Origin: Adiantum capillus-veneris
Lineage: Eukaryota; Streptophyta; Polypodiopsida; Polypodiales; Pteridaceae
Length of the DNA stretch: 64,000 nt
Direction of reading: 5' to 3'
Assembly (NCBI GenBank): GCA_014529385.2
Contig: CM043956.1
Coordinates: forward strand, 62,821,120-62,885,119
Part shown: positions 53,063 through 64,000 of the stretch, piece after piece
Numbering within the stretch: the first letter of the stretch is position 1
Layout of the letters: each line of letters begins with the position of its first letter
Notes under the pieces: generated by a model
The model's database searches: none
What the model saw: the letters and a program-made list of their open reading frames with translations, nothing else
Told to the model about the DNA's origin: nothing
Position numbers and translations under genes: made by a program

Positions 53063-56000
53063 TCAAGAAATGGGAGGAGGAAAAAGCCACATAGGTGGAC
53101 GGTAGTGCCAATTGAGTACACCTTGGACCATGGTGAAAAAGGCCCAGAACGCTAGAGTCGAAGGAATGCCTCTCGCCGCTCCCGCATGCGGTTGGAGCTG
53201 CCCTGGAGTCTCTCGAGCTGTCCTCTGAGGGTATGGATCAGCTCTAGCCAAAGATCGCGAACAGTCTCTGCTGGTGGTATAGGGCGAGCCTCAAAGATGC
53301 GAAAGCAGCAGGCCCGCCAGATGAACCAAAGTGTAAGGCCACTAATGAGCTCCCAACACTCCTCTCTCTCCCTGCACAACTCTTGTGGAGTAATCTCTGT
53401 GGTGGCAGGCTGGAGTGTAGGTCGCCCCCCCTGCATCACTATCATCCTGCTAGTGGAAGATAGCTCAAATCGTAGTGCCGGGCCCGTGAGAGTGGACCAA
53501 GCAGCTGCCCCCCAAGTGTACTGCCGAGCCGTGGAAAGAGCAAGCATCGGTCGAAGAACACGAAGCCACACCTGCTGTGCCAAAGGACAGTCTTAAAGAC
53601 AGTGACGCTGACTCTCCACAAGATGGTCACAAGCTGCACATGCGGCTGAGAGACCACTATGTACAAGCCAACTCCCAACTGTTGTAGCTATGTGTGCAAC
53701 CAGCCCCACTGGAACAAAGTGACTCGCCTCGGTTGTCTGGAGTCCCACAACCTCTCCCAAAAAGCTGCCAAGAACTCAGCTGTGAGACCCTCCTCCTGCC
53801 AATGAGGTGTTGCAGTAGGGCGAGCCTCTCTCTGTGTTGCCAGTATGTGACGTCCCAGTCGAACAGTGTACTGAAAGAAAGGGACACCTGGGTGGTCTTT
53901 AGAGGTGAATGGGTCCCTCCAAATCCACTCTCGAGGAGCCCACTGTACTCGTGCCAGTGGACAGCTCTCCCAAGCCCACAGTCTCTAGTGTCCAGTCTCT
54001 AGTGTCCAGTCTCAAGAGCTGCTGGGTCAGGATCAATGGCACAAGTCCTCCCACAGATGCCCACCACTCGGATCCTTTGAAAACAGCACTCTGCCACTTG
54101 TGGGGTGTAACATTTAATGGCCTAAAATCTTATTTGTAGCGGAAATTAGCATGAACATAGTGAGCATTTCATTAGAGTTGATTCCTAATGAGAATTACAA
54201 GAGTGCTTGGGTGGAGAGAGCAACAAAAAGCATAACACCTAGTTAGATAGCATCGACAATACTTTCAAAAGAGAGAGCAATTAAGCTATTGACAACAGTT
54301 GAGGACCGGATTTGCATGGAGCCGGTCCCCCCTCCAAAAGGCTTTGTATTATGGTTTCTCCCATCAAGAGAGACATTGTACAATACAATTCTTTGTGTTC
54401 CTTCAAGACTAGCTAGTGCAATGAAGATGGAAGCTTCATACACCAAGCAAAACACTTAATCAAACACAACTTGAATTATCCCCGTTCTCAGACCCAAGAC
54501 CTCACACACCTTCGAAAATGGTGAGAGCTAGCAGGGTATGAGAGTAGATTGAGAGGAAAAAGAAGTATCTTACGAGAAAGAAGTACATCTCCTCACATAA
54601 TTACTCATATTAGCATAGCTTAGCTTAGTAATTAGCTTGGTAGAGAAGATGAGCATGCATTGAAGCTTGGCTCTTGGTTGGATTTGCATCCACATGCCAA
54701 GAGAGTGTTGATGTAGGCTTCTATCTCACAAGCTTGGAGTAGGTGATGAGCTCTCCATTAAAGCTTGGGAGGAGATAGAGTATTTTCCCTTCACACATGG
54801 TCAAGTGTGAGAGTGTGTGTGTCAATGCCAAGCAAAAATCAGCCCCCTCTCTCTCTTGGGCGAGCCCTAGCTGCTAAGTTAGTCTGGCTTTTGCCTCATT
54901 GGACCTCCCCAGGTCAAGCCAATAGGGATTAAGCAGCATAAGTGATAGCCTTCTGACATGTGTCCCCCTTTCCCCTTTTGTGAGAGCTTTAGATAATTAA
55001 ATAATTAAACTAAACTCTCATTGGACCCCTTTGCCTCCTGGCCAATAGGAATCAGGCAAGCCATGGGGCTCCTGAATGCTCATTGGACCCCTTGGGAGAC
55101 TGCCCAATAGTCTTCTAGGACACTTAATTCTTATTGGTTTCTTTTATTAAATGTTTTTAAATTAATTAAACTAGATTTACTCTAGCCTAATTCTCATTGG
55201 TCCACTTCAAGGGTCTTCCAATAGGAATTGGGCATACCTTGTGGGCATCTGGCCTAGGGAGCTGACATGTGTCCCTCATTCCCTTTATGTAAAGGGAGCC
55301 TGTGTGTGTGTGTGTGGCTTTCTCTCTCATCCCCTAGCTTTGGGGCTCGCCCCCTCCCATGTAGGGATGTAGAAAGACTTTTTGGGCACACACTAAGCAT
55401 CCAATTTTCCCTAAGGTTGACCTTTGGACACAACCTTTGAATTTTGGAACCTTAGCATTTTGGAAGTCTTAATGGGCTGAACCTTAGGGTCTTTTTAGCC
55501 CGTTGTTTCACATGGCTCTTTTGCAGATGGCCCCCCCTTTGGATCCCTATTTTCCCTCCTTTGGATCCCTACTGTGGCCGGTCTGCTAACTTAACCAATA
55601 TTCTAGCTTTTTCTCCCTTGGCACTTCCCCACATTAAATGATCAGTTTAATATGAGAAAATTATTTAGGAGAATTAGATATTGATTATTATGACATGGGG
55701 CCTCTACTGCAACTCGGTGTAAGCGTCCCTCGCCCTGTATCTTGAAAACAGGGAGGGTACAGTCTCTGAGCAAGCCCGAACTGAGATGAGAAACTCCAGT
55801 CGCGTGAAGGCTCGAGAGGTGTGAGCCACTCAGCTAGTACTGCCTCTAAGATGTCGTGGCACATGCTCTACACCCCTCTCATGCTCTGCAGTAGCTGAAA
55901 GCCCTGCAGCTTCTTTGACAAGCTTGAAAACTATAACCAGACACCTAAAGAGCGTGCTGGACCCGCTGCCATGGGACCCCAGAAAACGTGAGGCCGACTA

Positions 56001-58972
56001 CCAACCATGGGGTTCTAAACAAGGGGCTGTCTCAGGCGCTCCTCCGTGCAAGTAGGCTGACGCTGCTCCAGGCCTCGCCGCAGATGCTCCCAAGATTGGA
56101 GCAAACTCACAGTGAAGCGGTCCTCTAGTCTCCTGCTCAAGCCAACTCTGTGCATCTTTGTGAAAATCCATATGGTCGAAGGTTGCCAAGGGCCTCTAGC
56201 CTGAGGCACCCTAGCACAAAGCCACTATAGCAAGAACTCCTTCCAGGGATCCTCACCTGGAAGAAGTCCTCTGACAATGAACTTCCCAAGAAGGGCTCTG
56301 CTCTGTTGTGTTGGGTCTGTGATCCCAAGCCCTCCCTGAGAACAAGGAAGAGTGATGACCTGCCAAGCCACTTTGGCCCGGGCTATCTGAGTGTCACACC
56401 CTGACCAAAGGAAGTTCCTGATTAGCCTCTCTACCTGGCTGATACAAGAACTCGAGGAGATCTAGCAAGAAGTCATGTACCACATAATAGCCAACAACAA
56501 AGGTTGGCCACTACAACTCTGCCTGCCAGGGAAAGGCGTGCGGAGCTCCAATGTACCAACTTCCTCCTAATAGATAGGAGGAGGGTAGCAATCTGCTGCT
56601 CGGGAGACAAGTCCAAACCAACCTGACAGCCCAAGTACCGAATTGCAGTCCCTGGGGGGATACAACTGAAACCCTCACCTGGCATCCAATTGGGCATAAG
56701 AGCACTACCAACCGAGAAAGCCACTGTCTTTCTCTAGTTGATCAGTGCGCCAGATGCACAACAGAAGGTCTCTAGAGCCTGCTCACACCTGTGAAGGTTG
56801 GCCTCCTGGCCATCCAAGTACAAGGCTGAGTCGTCAGCAAACTCAGCGTCCAATAGCTCATCTCCCCGAATAGGAAGTGCTAAGCCCCATAAACCAACCT
56901 GTTGCGACACCAAAAACCTGCTCATCGCCTCAGCATAGAACAGAAAGAGGAAAGGGGCAAGAGGGCAGCCTTGTCTGACCAGATGTGTGAACATGAAACG
57001 ATCGCCTCTACCTCCTGACAAAAGTACATGACTGTGTGCCCGTCTGTACAAAGCTGACACCCCTCTGATCCAAGCATCTGAGAAGCCCATCCTACGTAGA
57101 GTGCCCTCCAGAAAGTCCCAGTCAACTCTGTCATAAGCCTTCTTAAAATCGAGAAGAAGAATCACCAGATCCTCACCACAGAGCCGCGCGAGGGTAGAAG
57201 CCTCCCAAAAAGTAAAGATGTTGTCAAGGATACTACGTTCAAGTTGACAAACCCTGTCTGAGTCCCATGTATAAGGCTCTCTAGAAGTGGCTGAATCCTC
57301 AAACTCAGAGCCTTGGCAAGAATTTTGTAGGCTGAGTTGAGGATGGTGATGGGGCGCCACTATCAAATCTCATCCAAGGAGCCACCCTCCTTGGGAATGA
57401 GGTAGATGAGGCCCTCACTCATGCTGTTAGGCATCACGCCTGTGTGCAGGATGTACTAAAAAGCACTACAAATATCTGGGCCAAGCAAGTCCTAGTACTC
57501 CAAGAAAAAACTGGGAGTCAAGCCATCCTCACTTGGACAGCTACCACGGAGGAGTGCACTAAGAGCCATGTGCAACTCCTCAAGCTGAAGTGGCAGCTCA
57601 AGCCTCTGATGCGTCTCCTCAGTCACAAGACAAGTCATTTGTGCCCACACCTGCTCTCTTCATGCATACTGGCGCTCTGACTGAGGCTCTACAGACAGTA
57701 ACTCATGGTAAAAGTCAGTAGCAACTGCACGCATGTCCTCTGGCTCAAAAGAAACTGACCCGTCGGACCTCCTCAACTGACTGACCTTAGCATGCAAATC
57801 TCAAGGTCCCACGGCCTCAAAGAAAGCACCGGTCACTCTGTCACCCACCTGTGTCCACTGAGATGCCTGTCGATGGAAAGCAAACTCATGGCACCGCTCC
57901 TCTGTGCTAACAAGCTCTTGGCGAGCCTGCTATAATTGCTCCTCCAATCAAGGAATGTTTGGATGCTGCTCCTACATCCTCTGCAGGGAAGCAACACCCC
58001 GTCGGAGACGCTGCTCCTCCTCTCTCGCTGCAGCCAGGCGAGCCAACGACTCCTGAAGAAAGAATCGACTAAGCTGAGCTAGTCTTGAGGCCACTTTGTC
58101 AGCATGAGAATCCTGCATGTCTAAGCTCTCTGTCCAAAGAGCCTCCGCTCGCTCTCTGAGTGTAGAGTCCAGCAAGACCCTCTCAGGGATGTGAAGCATC
58201 GTGCTTCCCCTCCTCTGCTATCTATCACTGTGAGGATCACTGGTGCATGGTCCGAGAAGGAAGTCCCTGCCAAAATGCCAACTGTCCTAGCCAAGTCACA
58301 GAAGTGGTCACTAGTGTAGAAGCGATCTATCCACGATAGATTCAATCCTCCCACTCTGCGGTCCGAATGAGAGAAGGCCAGGCTGTCTGGGGGCCTCACA
58401 AAGCTAAAATGCTGCCACACATCCAAAACCCTCAGAATCATACAAAACCTCTCCCAAGCTGCCAACTCAACTCCATGCACAGTAGCATGGCTACCACCAA
58501 TCCTATCAGAGGTCCTCCAACATGTTGAAGTCACCCCCTATGCACCACTGCTCTGCCTGTGCGGCATAGACTCAAGAATCTGTGACCAAAACTCTGCTCG
58601 TGCACTCGCCACATTGGGCGCATAGATGTTCAGGAAGCCCACAAGACAACCCTAAACCTGCATAGTGATCCACTGAGCCCTGCCTGGCACAATAATCCCT
58701 CTGCCCACAATGGCCTACTGCAAAGAATCCGCAATAGTCATACATACCCCACCCTGGATGCCTCCAGGTCCAAAAGCAGCTGACCAAAAAGTATCATATC
58801 GTCCATGCAAAAGCTGACCACAATGTCTAATGCGGCTCTCACACAGATGATGCTCCTGTAGCAAAAGAAGGTCACCCACAAGGTATCGCTGCAGCTCCTA
58901 ACGTAGTCGACCCCTCTTACGCTGAAACTAGTGCCCACCTAATCCCTGTACGTTCCATGAGAGGATCCTCAT
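53063..58972 (-). pseudogene. LINE-2 ORF2, disabled and interrupted by an LTR
   Basis: The endonuclease start after ATG 58972 is decayed. RT text includes [31 protein letters not shown] and the catalytic [13 protein letters not shown] (57366-56734). The downstream RT thumb is at 56724-56473. The C-terminal region (53678-53063) ends PPPIS, as in LINE-1. An in-frame TAG follows RQPLV at 56015-56017, at the same codon as in LINE-1. Several other stops and frameshifts are present. Confidence 0.88.
54106..55695. mobile_element. Solo LTR (1,590 bp) inside LINE-2
   Basis: A TGTAACATTT...TTATGACA block interrupts LINE-2 ORF2, with the duplication TGGGG at 54101-54105 and 55696-55700. It has no coding text. 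Its right half (about 54890-55230) repeats a module four times, ATTGG...CCAATA, with unequal spacing. Orientation is not certain. It resembles no other LTR in the window and may be a solo LTR of a third Gypsy or Copia family, or a small non-coding LTR element. Confidence 0.82.
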
Positions 58973-60850
58973 GGGGAGCGAGAGAGAACAGATGCTGCCG
59001 CAACAGCTAAACGTGTTATCTTCGAGGCTAGCTTGGATGGGGAGTAATCCGCATCCGAGCATCCTCTTAATAAGCATGACTGCAAAGAGTGCCTGGCCCA
59101 AGCCCAAGGAGACTGAGCCATGCGTAAAGTAACCTCCTCTGCCCAGTAGTCCTCATGAATGTATACATAGCATGGAGGGCACTGCATATCAGCAAAGAAG
59201 TGGACCACAATGTGTCTACATCCTGCTGCATCTGGAGGTGTCACAGCAAACTTGGCCAATGGCCAAAGAGTCTGAAGCATGTTTGTAACTCCTAGGTCTC
59301 TCATGTGATGAGAGAACTCTAGGGCCTGTGTCTGGAGTCACTCCAACACTGAGTCAAAAGTCCACTTGGTCTGGTGCCTGCCGCAAAGGGGAAGAGAAGC
59401 CAACCGTTGAGTCCAAGGCCTCTATCCCCCTAGCTACCAACAACAGAACATGAACCCTGAAGCAGACTGCCTCAAGGTTTGGTGAGGAGTCGCCGAGAAA
59501 GCGTGCGAAGTTGTAGGCAAAGAAGTCCCATCGGTGCCGAATGTTGAAGCACGTTAGACCACGAGGGACTGCTGCAAAGGGAGACATCTGTACCAGAAGA
59601 GGGGGTCGCAAGAAAGGCTATCCCTCTCTCGCCAAGCGACTCATGGCGTAGGCGCTGCCAAGAGATCTCCTGGCACGAGCCAAGGATGGCCCTGCCCCCA
59701 GGGTCGACTGTGGAAGTGGAGCGGGAGGGGGGGGGAGAAGAGGGGCTAGGGGGATCGGCAAAGGTAGGGGATGAGGAGGAGAGGCGGAGGGAGCAGGAGG
59801 CAAGGGGGGGGGATTGAAGAGGAGGGGGGAAACTCGGGGGGAGGGGGGGTTGTCGAGGGTGAAGCTGAGGTGGAGGCTGGAGCAGGGACCTCGTCCTGCT
59901 GAAGAGGACCGAATCGGTTTCCCGTGGAAACCCACTGCTGTTGGGCACACGCCTGAGGACCACTCTGAGTGCCAGGCTTGAGTGTCAGGCTGTCGTTGTA
60001 GCCCTTACCGCCTGCTGCCATCCCTCCTCCGCTGGAGCCCCAAGCTTGGAGGGTGGCTCTACCTGTGTGCTCTGTGTCTCTGTCTGCTGTGTTGACCAGC
60101 CCTTGAAAGCTGGGGTTGGGCCCGTGGTGTAGGTCGGGGCCTCCTCCGTGGACAGGCCTTCGCAAGATGGACCATTTGTCGGCAAATGAAGCACTGATTT
60201 GGGAGGCCCGAATACTCCACACTCTGTCTAAACCGACCCCCTCTCACCTGAGGAAGTAGGATGACCTTCAAGAGAGTGTGGATGTCTCTAACCAGAACAC
60301 GAACTGAGGAATGCTAGCCGCCTTGGCAGCTACAGAGGCTGTCGTGTGAGGTGTCTCCATGACAGTCCAATCTCTGAGCCTATCCTGGACAGAAGTGGTA
60401 GGTACTCCCTCCTCAAATCAAGAAAGCAGACCGAGATGGGAAGGTCTGCCTCCTCTACTAGAATATATGAAGCTCGGTCAAAACCATGTCTCCACTGTCA
60501 AAAGTGGGCTCTAACTGCTTGGATTGTCAAGGGACTCATCGCGATGACGTTGGATGCCATCTCGGAAGTCTCAAACTCTATCTGATAGTAACCGTGTCCA
60601 AGGAACTGAATGTCCAAGATCTTGCCCACCTCTACGAGAAGGCGGGCCTGGAGAAGGTCACGCAACTCTCCTCTGCTAAGTCTGGTGCCGAGAATCTTGC
60701 AGATGATGGAGGTCGCCTGGAGGCACTCCACCTCTTGGACGAGGCTCGCTTTCTCTATCGGTGAAAGAGCAAGTCAAATGGTGGGCTTAGCGGGATCAGG
60801 CGAGGGGACTTCATTGGAGTTCCTCTATGACGGAGCTTGAGCCTCCATCC
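58969..60850 (-). pseudogene. LINE-2 ORF1, disabled
   Basis: Decayed counterpart of LINE-1 ORF1. The N-terminal domain ([20 protein letters not shown], 60731-60498) is followed by the CCHC knuckle CFICRQMVHLAKAC (60271-60059), a Pro-rich part without the long homopolymers of LINE-1, and the conserved terminal domain [12 protein letters not shown]...SVLSRSP (59304-58969). Frames are broken between these parts. Confidence 0.82.
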
Positions 60851-61253
60851 GTGTCTATTGCTACGGAGAAAAGTCGACGAGGGGGGAAGCTCCCGCTGGA
60901 CCAAGCACGTCAAGAAAGCTGGCAAAGCCTGACAAGTAGGAAAGGCTGAAAAGAAAATGTAGGCAGGTGGGGCAAAAAACATGTGAAGGGGTTGGGCGGC
61001 GGCGGGGGAGGCTGGGCAGGCAGCGAACAGGGTGGCGGGAGGGGCAGGTGACAGCAGCGGGCTGGGCAGAGCGCTCCAGGGGCAGCCAAGCAGGCTGCAC
61101 ACAGAAGGTAGAGCAGGGGGGTACGCGCGGGGTGGGAGGGGAGGGAAGCGATGGCGTGAGGGGGGAGGGGGGGGGGGGTTGCGATGGCGTGGGGGGGTGC
61201 GGGCAGCAGCAGTGAGTTCGAGACGACACTTGCCTTTTAATGATGTGAGGCTG

Positions 61254-62560
61254 CTTGCTAGACTTGAAATAGGTAAGGAGAAAGAAAGCCTTTGTACTAT
61301 GTGTAAAATTCATCACGCAAACCATCCACTCCAAGTGACTTACCTAGCTCAAGATTTTCAATGGTCTCTCTAATCTTCCCCTCAGTCAAAGGGAGATCTA
61401 ACAATTTTGACATTCTTGTAAATTTTGACGTCCCAAAATTCCCTAGTCTAAGCAAGGGCAATGTGGGCTATGAGTAGCTCTTCTTGCCTAAGCTTCATTT
61501 TTAGAACCAAAAGTTCCAGAGAGGGAGGATTTAAGCCTGACTGGGTCTCCTCTAGGTGGAGAAGGTTTTTGCTATATCATCATTCTCCTTTTAGACCCTT
61601 GAATGTCCCTAGATTTACACTCAAAATTTCTAAGAGCAGTCTGAGTTTGTGAGACAATATTATCCAAGCCTTGAAAGGGGAACCATTTTGAGACTAGGTA
61701 CGAGTTAAAAATTTCCTGGACTTTCATCTTGATAGAATGTAAATGTAGTAGACTTTGATCCACATAAGGTTGTCTAGCCCTATAAATGTAATCTTCTTTG
61801 AGCAAGTGAAAAATAACAGGCAGGTAATCAGAGAGGAGTAGAGATGAGTCAAACTTGCACTACATCTGCTAGAATTGATGAAGAACATCTGCAGACATGT
61901 AGACCCTATCCAATCTTCCTGATCCCTAGAGCATGACCTTGATTTCTTATTGGACCAAGTAAAACCTACATCACTAAAGATATCAATGAGGCTAAGTTTA
62001 TCCATTATCTCTACCCAACTTTCTTTCTTTTAAACATATAATATATTCCAAGCGTGTGTAGCACTTACATTAGAATAAGGCAGCGGGGGGGGGGGGGGGG
62101 GGGGGAGATAAGATGGTTAAGTGGTTGTTGGTTAGATTTGGGTCTAACCAACAACCACTAAAGGAACCCCCCCCCCACAAAGTAAGTGCCATGCATGCTT
62201 GGAATATATTATATGTTTAAGTTTATCCCATCTATCTTTGATCTCCTCTACCATATTGCAATCCTTTGCCAACATAATAGGACCTTGGTAGGCAAGTACC
62301 TATGTTTAACACTAAGACCTGTAGGTTAGAGAGGAGTGTACATATTGACTATAGTGTTGACCCAATGTCTCTACTGACTAGTTTTGGCCTTCAGAACATG
62401 ATTTGAAAATGAGGATAAAATTTGAATAGGTACATTTCTTTGCCTCTATTATGGTTACTGTACAACCGGTCATACTATTCCTCCTTTTCCTCTTGTATGG
62501 TTAGTGTAGTACCGGTCATACTGCAAACCTATCCTCTTGAAATGAACAAAAATCATTACC
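61254..62560 (-). mobile_element. Old L1-type LINE (LINE-3), 5' half
   Basis: Continuation of 50684-52947 on the far side of LINE-2. Minus-strand text includes LPLTEGKIRETIENLE and VDGLRDEFYT (the start of RT), then SLIDIFSDVGFTWSNKK and, further on, NMVEEIKDRW (endonuclease, family GDFNMVE..DR). A foldback sequence (62030-62220) lies between the endonuclease pieces. The 5' end is not resolved before the Copia-2 LTR at 62576. Confidence 0.75.
62030..62220. repeat. Foldback/MITE-like inverted repeat with poly-G core
   Basis: Outer arms of 39 bases (62030-62068 and 62182-62220; core TATAATATATTCCAAGC) are inverted with about three mismatches. An inner perfect 17-base inverted repeat (AGTGGTTGTTGGTTAGA, 62120-62136 and 62143-62159) has a 6-base loop. 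Between arms lie a 21-base G run (62085-62105) and a 10-base C run (62167-62176), also opposed. It interrupts the LINE-3 endonuclease region. Confidence 0.8.
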
Positions 62561-62575
62561 TCTTATTTTCAGCTT

Positions 62576-62775
62576 TGTTACCATGTATATGGTAGTGATG
62601 TGTGTGAACACACATTTCCCTCTCTAGAAGGTCTTTTTAACCCCGTGATTTGTATATACACCCATCACTCTAGGGCTATCTTATCTTGTATTTACACACC
62701 AAGTAATACATTCTTTGTAGTGTGCCTTGAACTTCTTCTCTATATCCAAGTCATGTGTACATTCTTGCAACAACA
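62576..62775 (+). repeat. Copia-2 5' LTR
   Basis: A 200-bp TG...CA block whose first 20 bases match the Copia-1 LTR start (TGTTACCATATACATGTGG). Its partner lies outside the window, so age cannot be judged. Confidence 0.82.
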
Positions 62776-64000
62776 ATTGGTATCAGAGCAGGTTGCATCC
62801 CCCCAGGCATAGTCTCCAACATTGTTGGCTCCCCTCTAGTCACTTTCTCCTATTTTGGTGAGTGTTAGCGGATTGATAAATACTTTTGGATAGCTCAAAG
62901 AGCTTGATGTGCTTAAAAAATTTTGTCGCGCTCATTTTGGCCTTCGTTTCCACTACTACAAGTATTGTGCAAGCAATTTTGTCCTTTTGTGCAAAATTTC
63001 TTCCACTACAATTTTTTTCATAATAGGTCTTCAACAGTATTCTGTGCTTTGTACTATATAGCAAGTGTAGTTTCCCTTCATATCTACTCAGTTTGGACAG
63101 TTTTCACATCAAGTTTAGTATTTCACTACCATAGATGAGAGCAATGATGTTTTCAAAATGTTGTCTCTATTGATGACAAAATTGGATGGAGACAACTATC
63201 CATTGTGGGGTTACATGATGCAACATGTACTTGTTTCCAACAGTGTATGGAACATGGTTAAAGGTTTTGATGTACACCCAAGTTTTGTAGATTCAGGCTC
63301 TGTGGAGGATGTTATAAATTCTAACAATTTTGCTCTTAGTGCTAGTATTGCTTTACCTACAAACCAAATAGGTTCGTTGGGATATTATAGATGCATAGGT
63401 ACATGTATTAATTTCACTATCTGTCAAGCGCACCATTACTCCTCACATTTGTCGTTCATCTAAAATATTAAAATAGGATTGGGACATTCTAGATGCATCA
63501 TATGCATGCCACAATGAGACAAAAATATCATTTCTGTGCAAATAACTAAAATTAAGGGTGCTTCACGACGAGGAAGATGAAATGGACATTTTTCTTGCTA
63601 AAATGAAATATGTCGGTGAGAAACTCATTGTTGCAAGTAAAGTCATTCATAACCATCCATTCATGTAGATTGTCATGGATGCATTACCAAATTTGTACTA
63701 GACCTTTGCTTCTACTTTGAGGCTCATTGCATAGGGCAATGATAATGCTTTTAAGTTGGATGGCTTGGTCACTTTGTTGTTACAAGAGGCTATGTCAAGA
63801 CAAAAACAGGGCTAAGCAACACACTGGTGATTAGGATTTTGTTGTTTAGAAAAAGAAGAGGTGGAAATAACAATACTGCTACTTTTAATGTTCCTTCTTC
63901 AGGTAGAAAACCATATGTGGCAAATGCCTCCCATAACAACAATGCATATGGTAAATCTATCGAAAGAGATTTTTTTTTTTGATGCACCTATTGCAGAGCT
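62576..64000 (+). mobile_element. Copia LTR retrotransposon (Copia-2), open at right edge, broken
   Basis: The 5' LTR 62576-62775 starts TGTTACCATGTATATGG and ends CAACAACA. The primer site ATTGGTATCAGAGC follows. Gag text begins near 63158 (LTKLDGDNYPLWGYMM, a Copia gag head), with a later block LHDEEDEMDIFLAKMKYVGE matching MHEEDDMDIFLVDVKDINE of Copia-1. Same family as Copia-1, opposite strand. It looks broken, with several breaks; pol lies beyond the window. Confidence 0.85.

Larger units (their letters stand above)
52948..61253 (-). mobile_element. L1-clade LINE (LINE-2), sister of LINE-1, with a nested solo LTR
   Basis: Same family, orientation and layout as 23002-29861, at roughly 85-90 percent identity by eye. 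The poly-A tail is seen as T's at 52946-52953. The duplication CTTGCTAGACTT (12 bp, exact) flanks it at 52936-52947 and 61254-61265. ORF1 lies at about 60850-58969 and ORF2 at 58972-53063, again overlapping as ATGA. A solo LTR (54106-55695) interrupts ORF2; without it the element is about 6.7 kb. ORF2 keeps VDWDFLEG and SQQVGL where LINE-1 has stops, but has its own breaks. It inserted into LINE-3. Confidence 0.93.

Overview
This window is nuclear DNA of a land plant with a large, repeat-rich genome. The evidence is two plant-type host genes (a plastid ABCI11-like ABC ATPase and a CRIB-RopGAP), plant-style LTR retrotransposons primed by initiator-tRNA-Met-like sites, plant L1 LINEs whose ORF1 carries a CCHC knuckle, tRNA-derived SINEs and many CT/GA microsatellites. 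The 29 kb intron and the Penelope-like element fit a fern, lycophyte or gymnosperm better than a small-genome flowering plant. That placement is inference.

Layout. 1-9.2 kb: an unrecognised decayed coding frame at the left edge, low-complexity DNA, and pieces of a PRP22/DHX8-type DEAH-box helicase pseudogene. One piece is split by a Copia element (4259-7748, TSD GCTTT). Two SINE-like stretches lie just upstream of the first host gene. 9238-40360 (+): the ABCI11-like gene, nine proposed exons and 257 codons, with every ABC ATPase motif present. Its exons lie in two clusters (9.2-10.0 kb and 39.0-40.4 kb) separated by one intron of about 28,975 bp.

That intron is a stack of nested elements: a Gypsy element (12988-20455) with a solo LTR inside each of its LTRs; a Penelope-like element (from 20461) cut by a 6.9 kb antisense L1 LINE (23002-29861) with a 16-bp TSD; an inverted pair of LTR arms holding another solo LTR (30948-33082); an antisense Gypsy gag-protease piece; and a sense Gypsy with LTR, RT, RNase H and integrase (34459-about 38020).

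40.4-46.2 kb is intergenic with microsatellites and a young-looking SINE (42838-43065). 46213-48548 (-) is a complete five-coding-exon RopGAP of 547 aa, convergent with ABCI11. 50.7-62.5 kb is an old L1 LINE cut open by a second copy of the intron's L1 family (52948-61253), itself cut by a solo LTR (54106-55695). The window ends inside a Copia element of the same family as the left one.

The host genes are not functionally linked: one belongs to plastid ABC transport, the other to ROP GTPase control at the plasma membrane. I found no convincing previously undescribed biological system. The strongest unusual signals are the giant TE-filled intron with a proposed GC-AG neighbour and an in-frame 72-nt mini-intron, the plant Penelope-like element, the permuted helicase fragments, the ATGA-coupled LINE ORFs with a shared in-frame TAG, and the compound minisatellite in a RopGAP intron. 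All exon boundaries, TSDs and divergence figures were read by eye.
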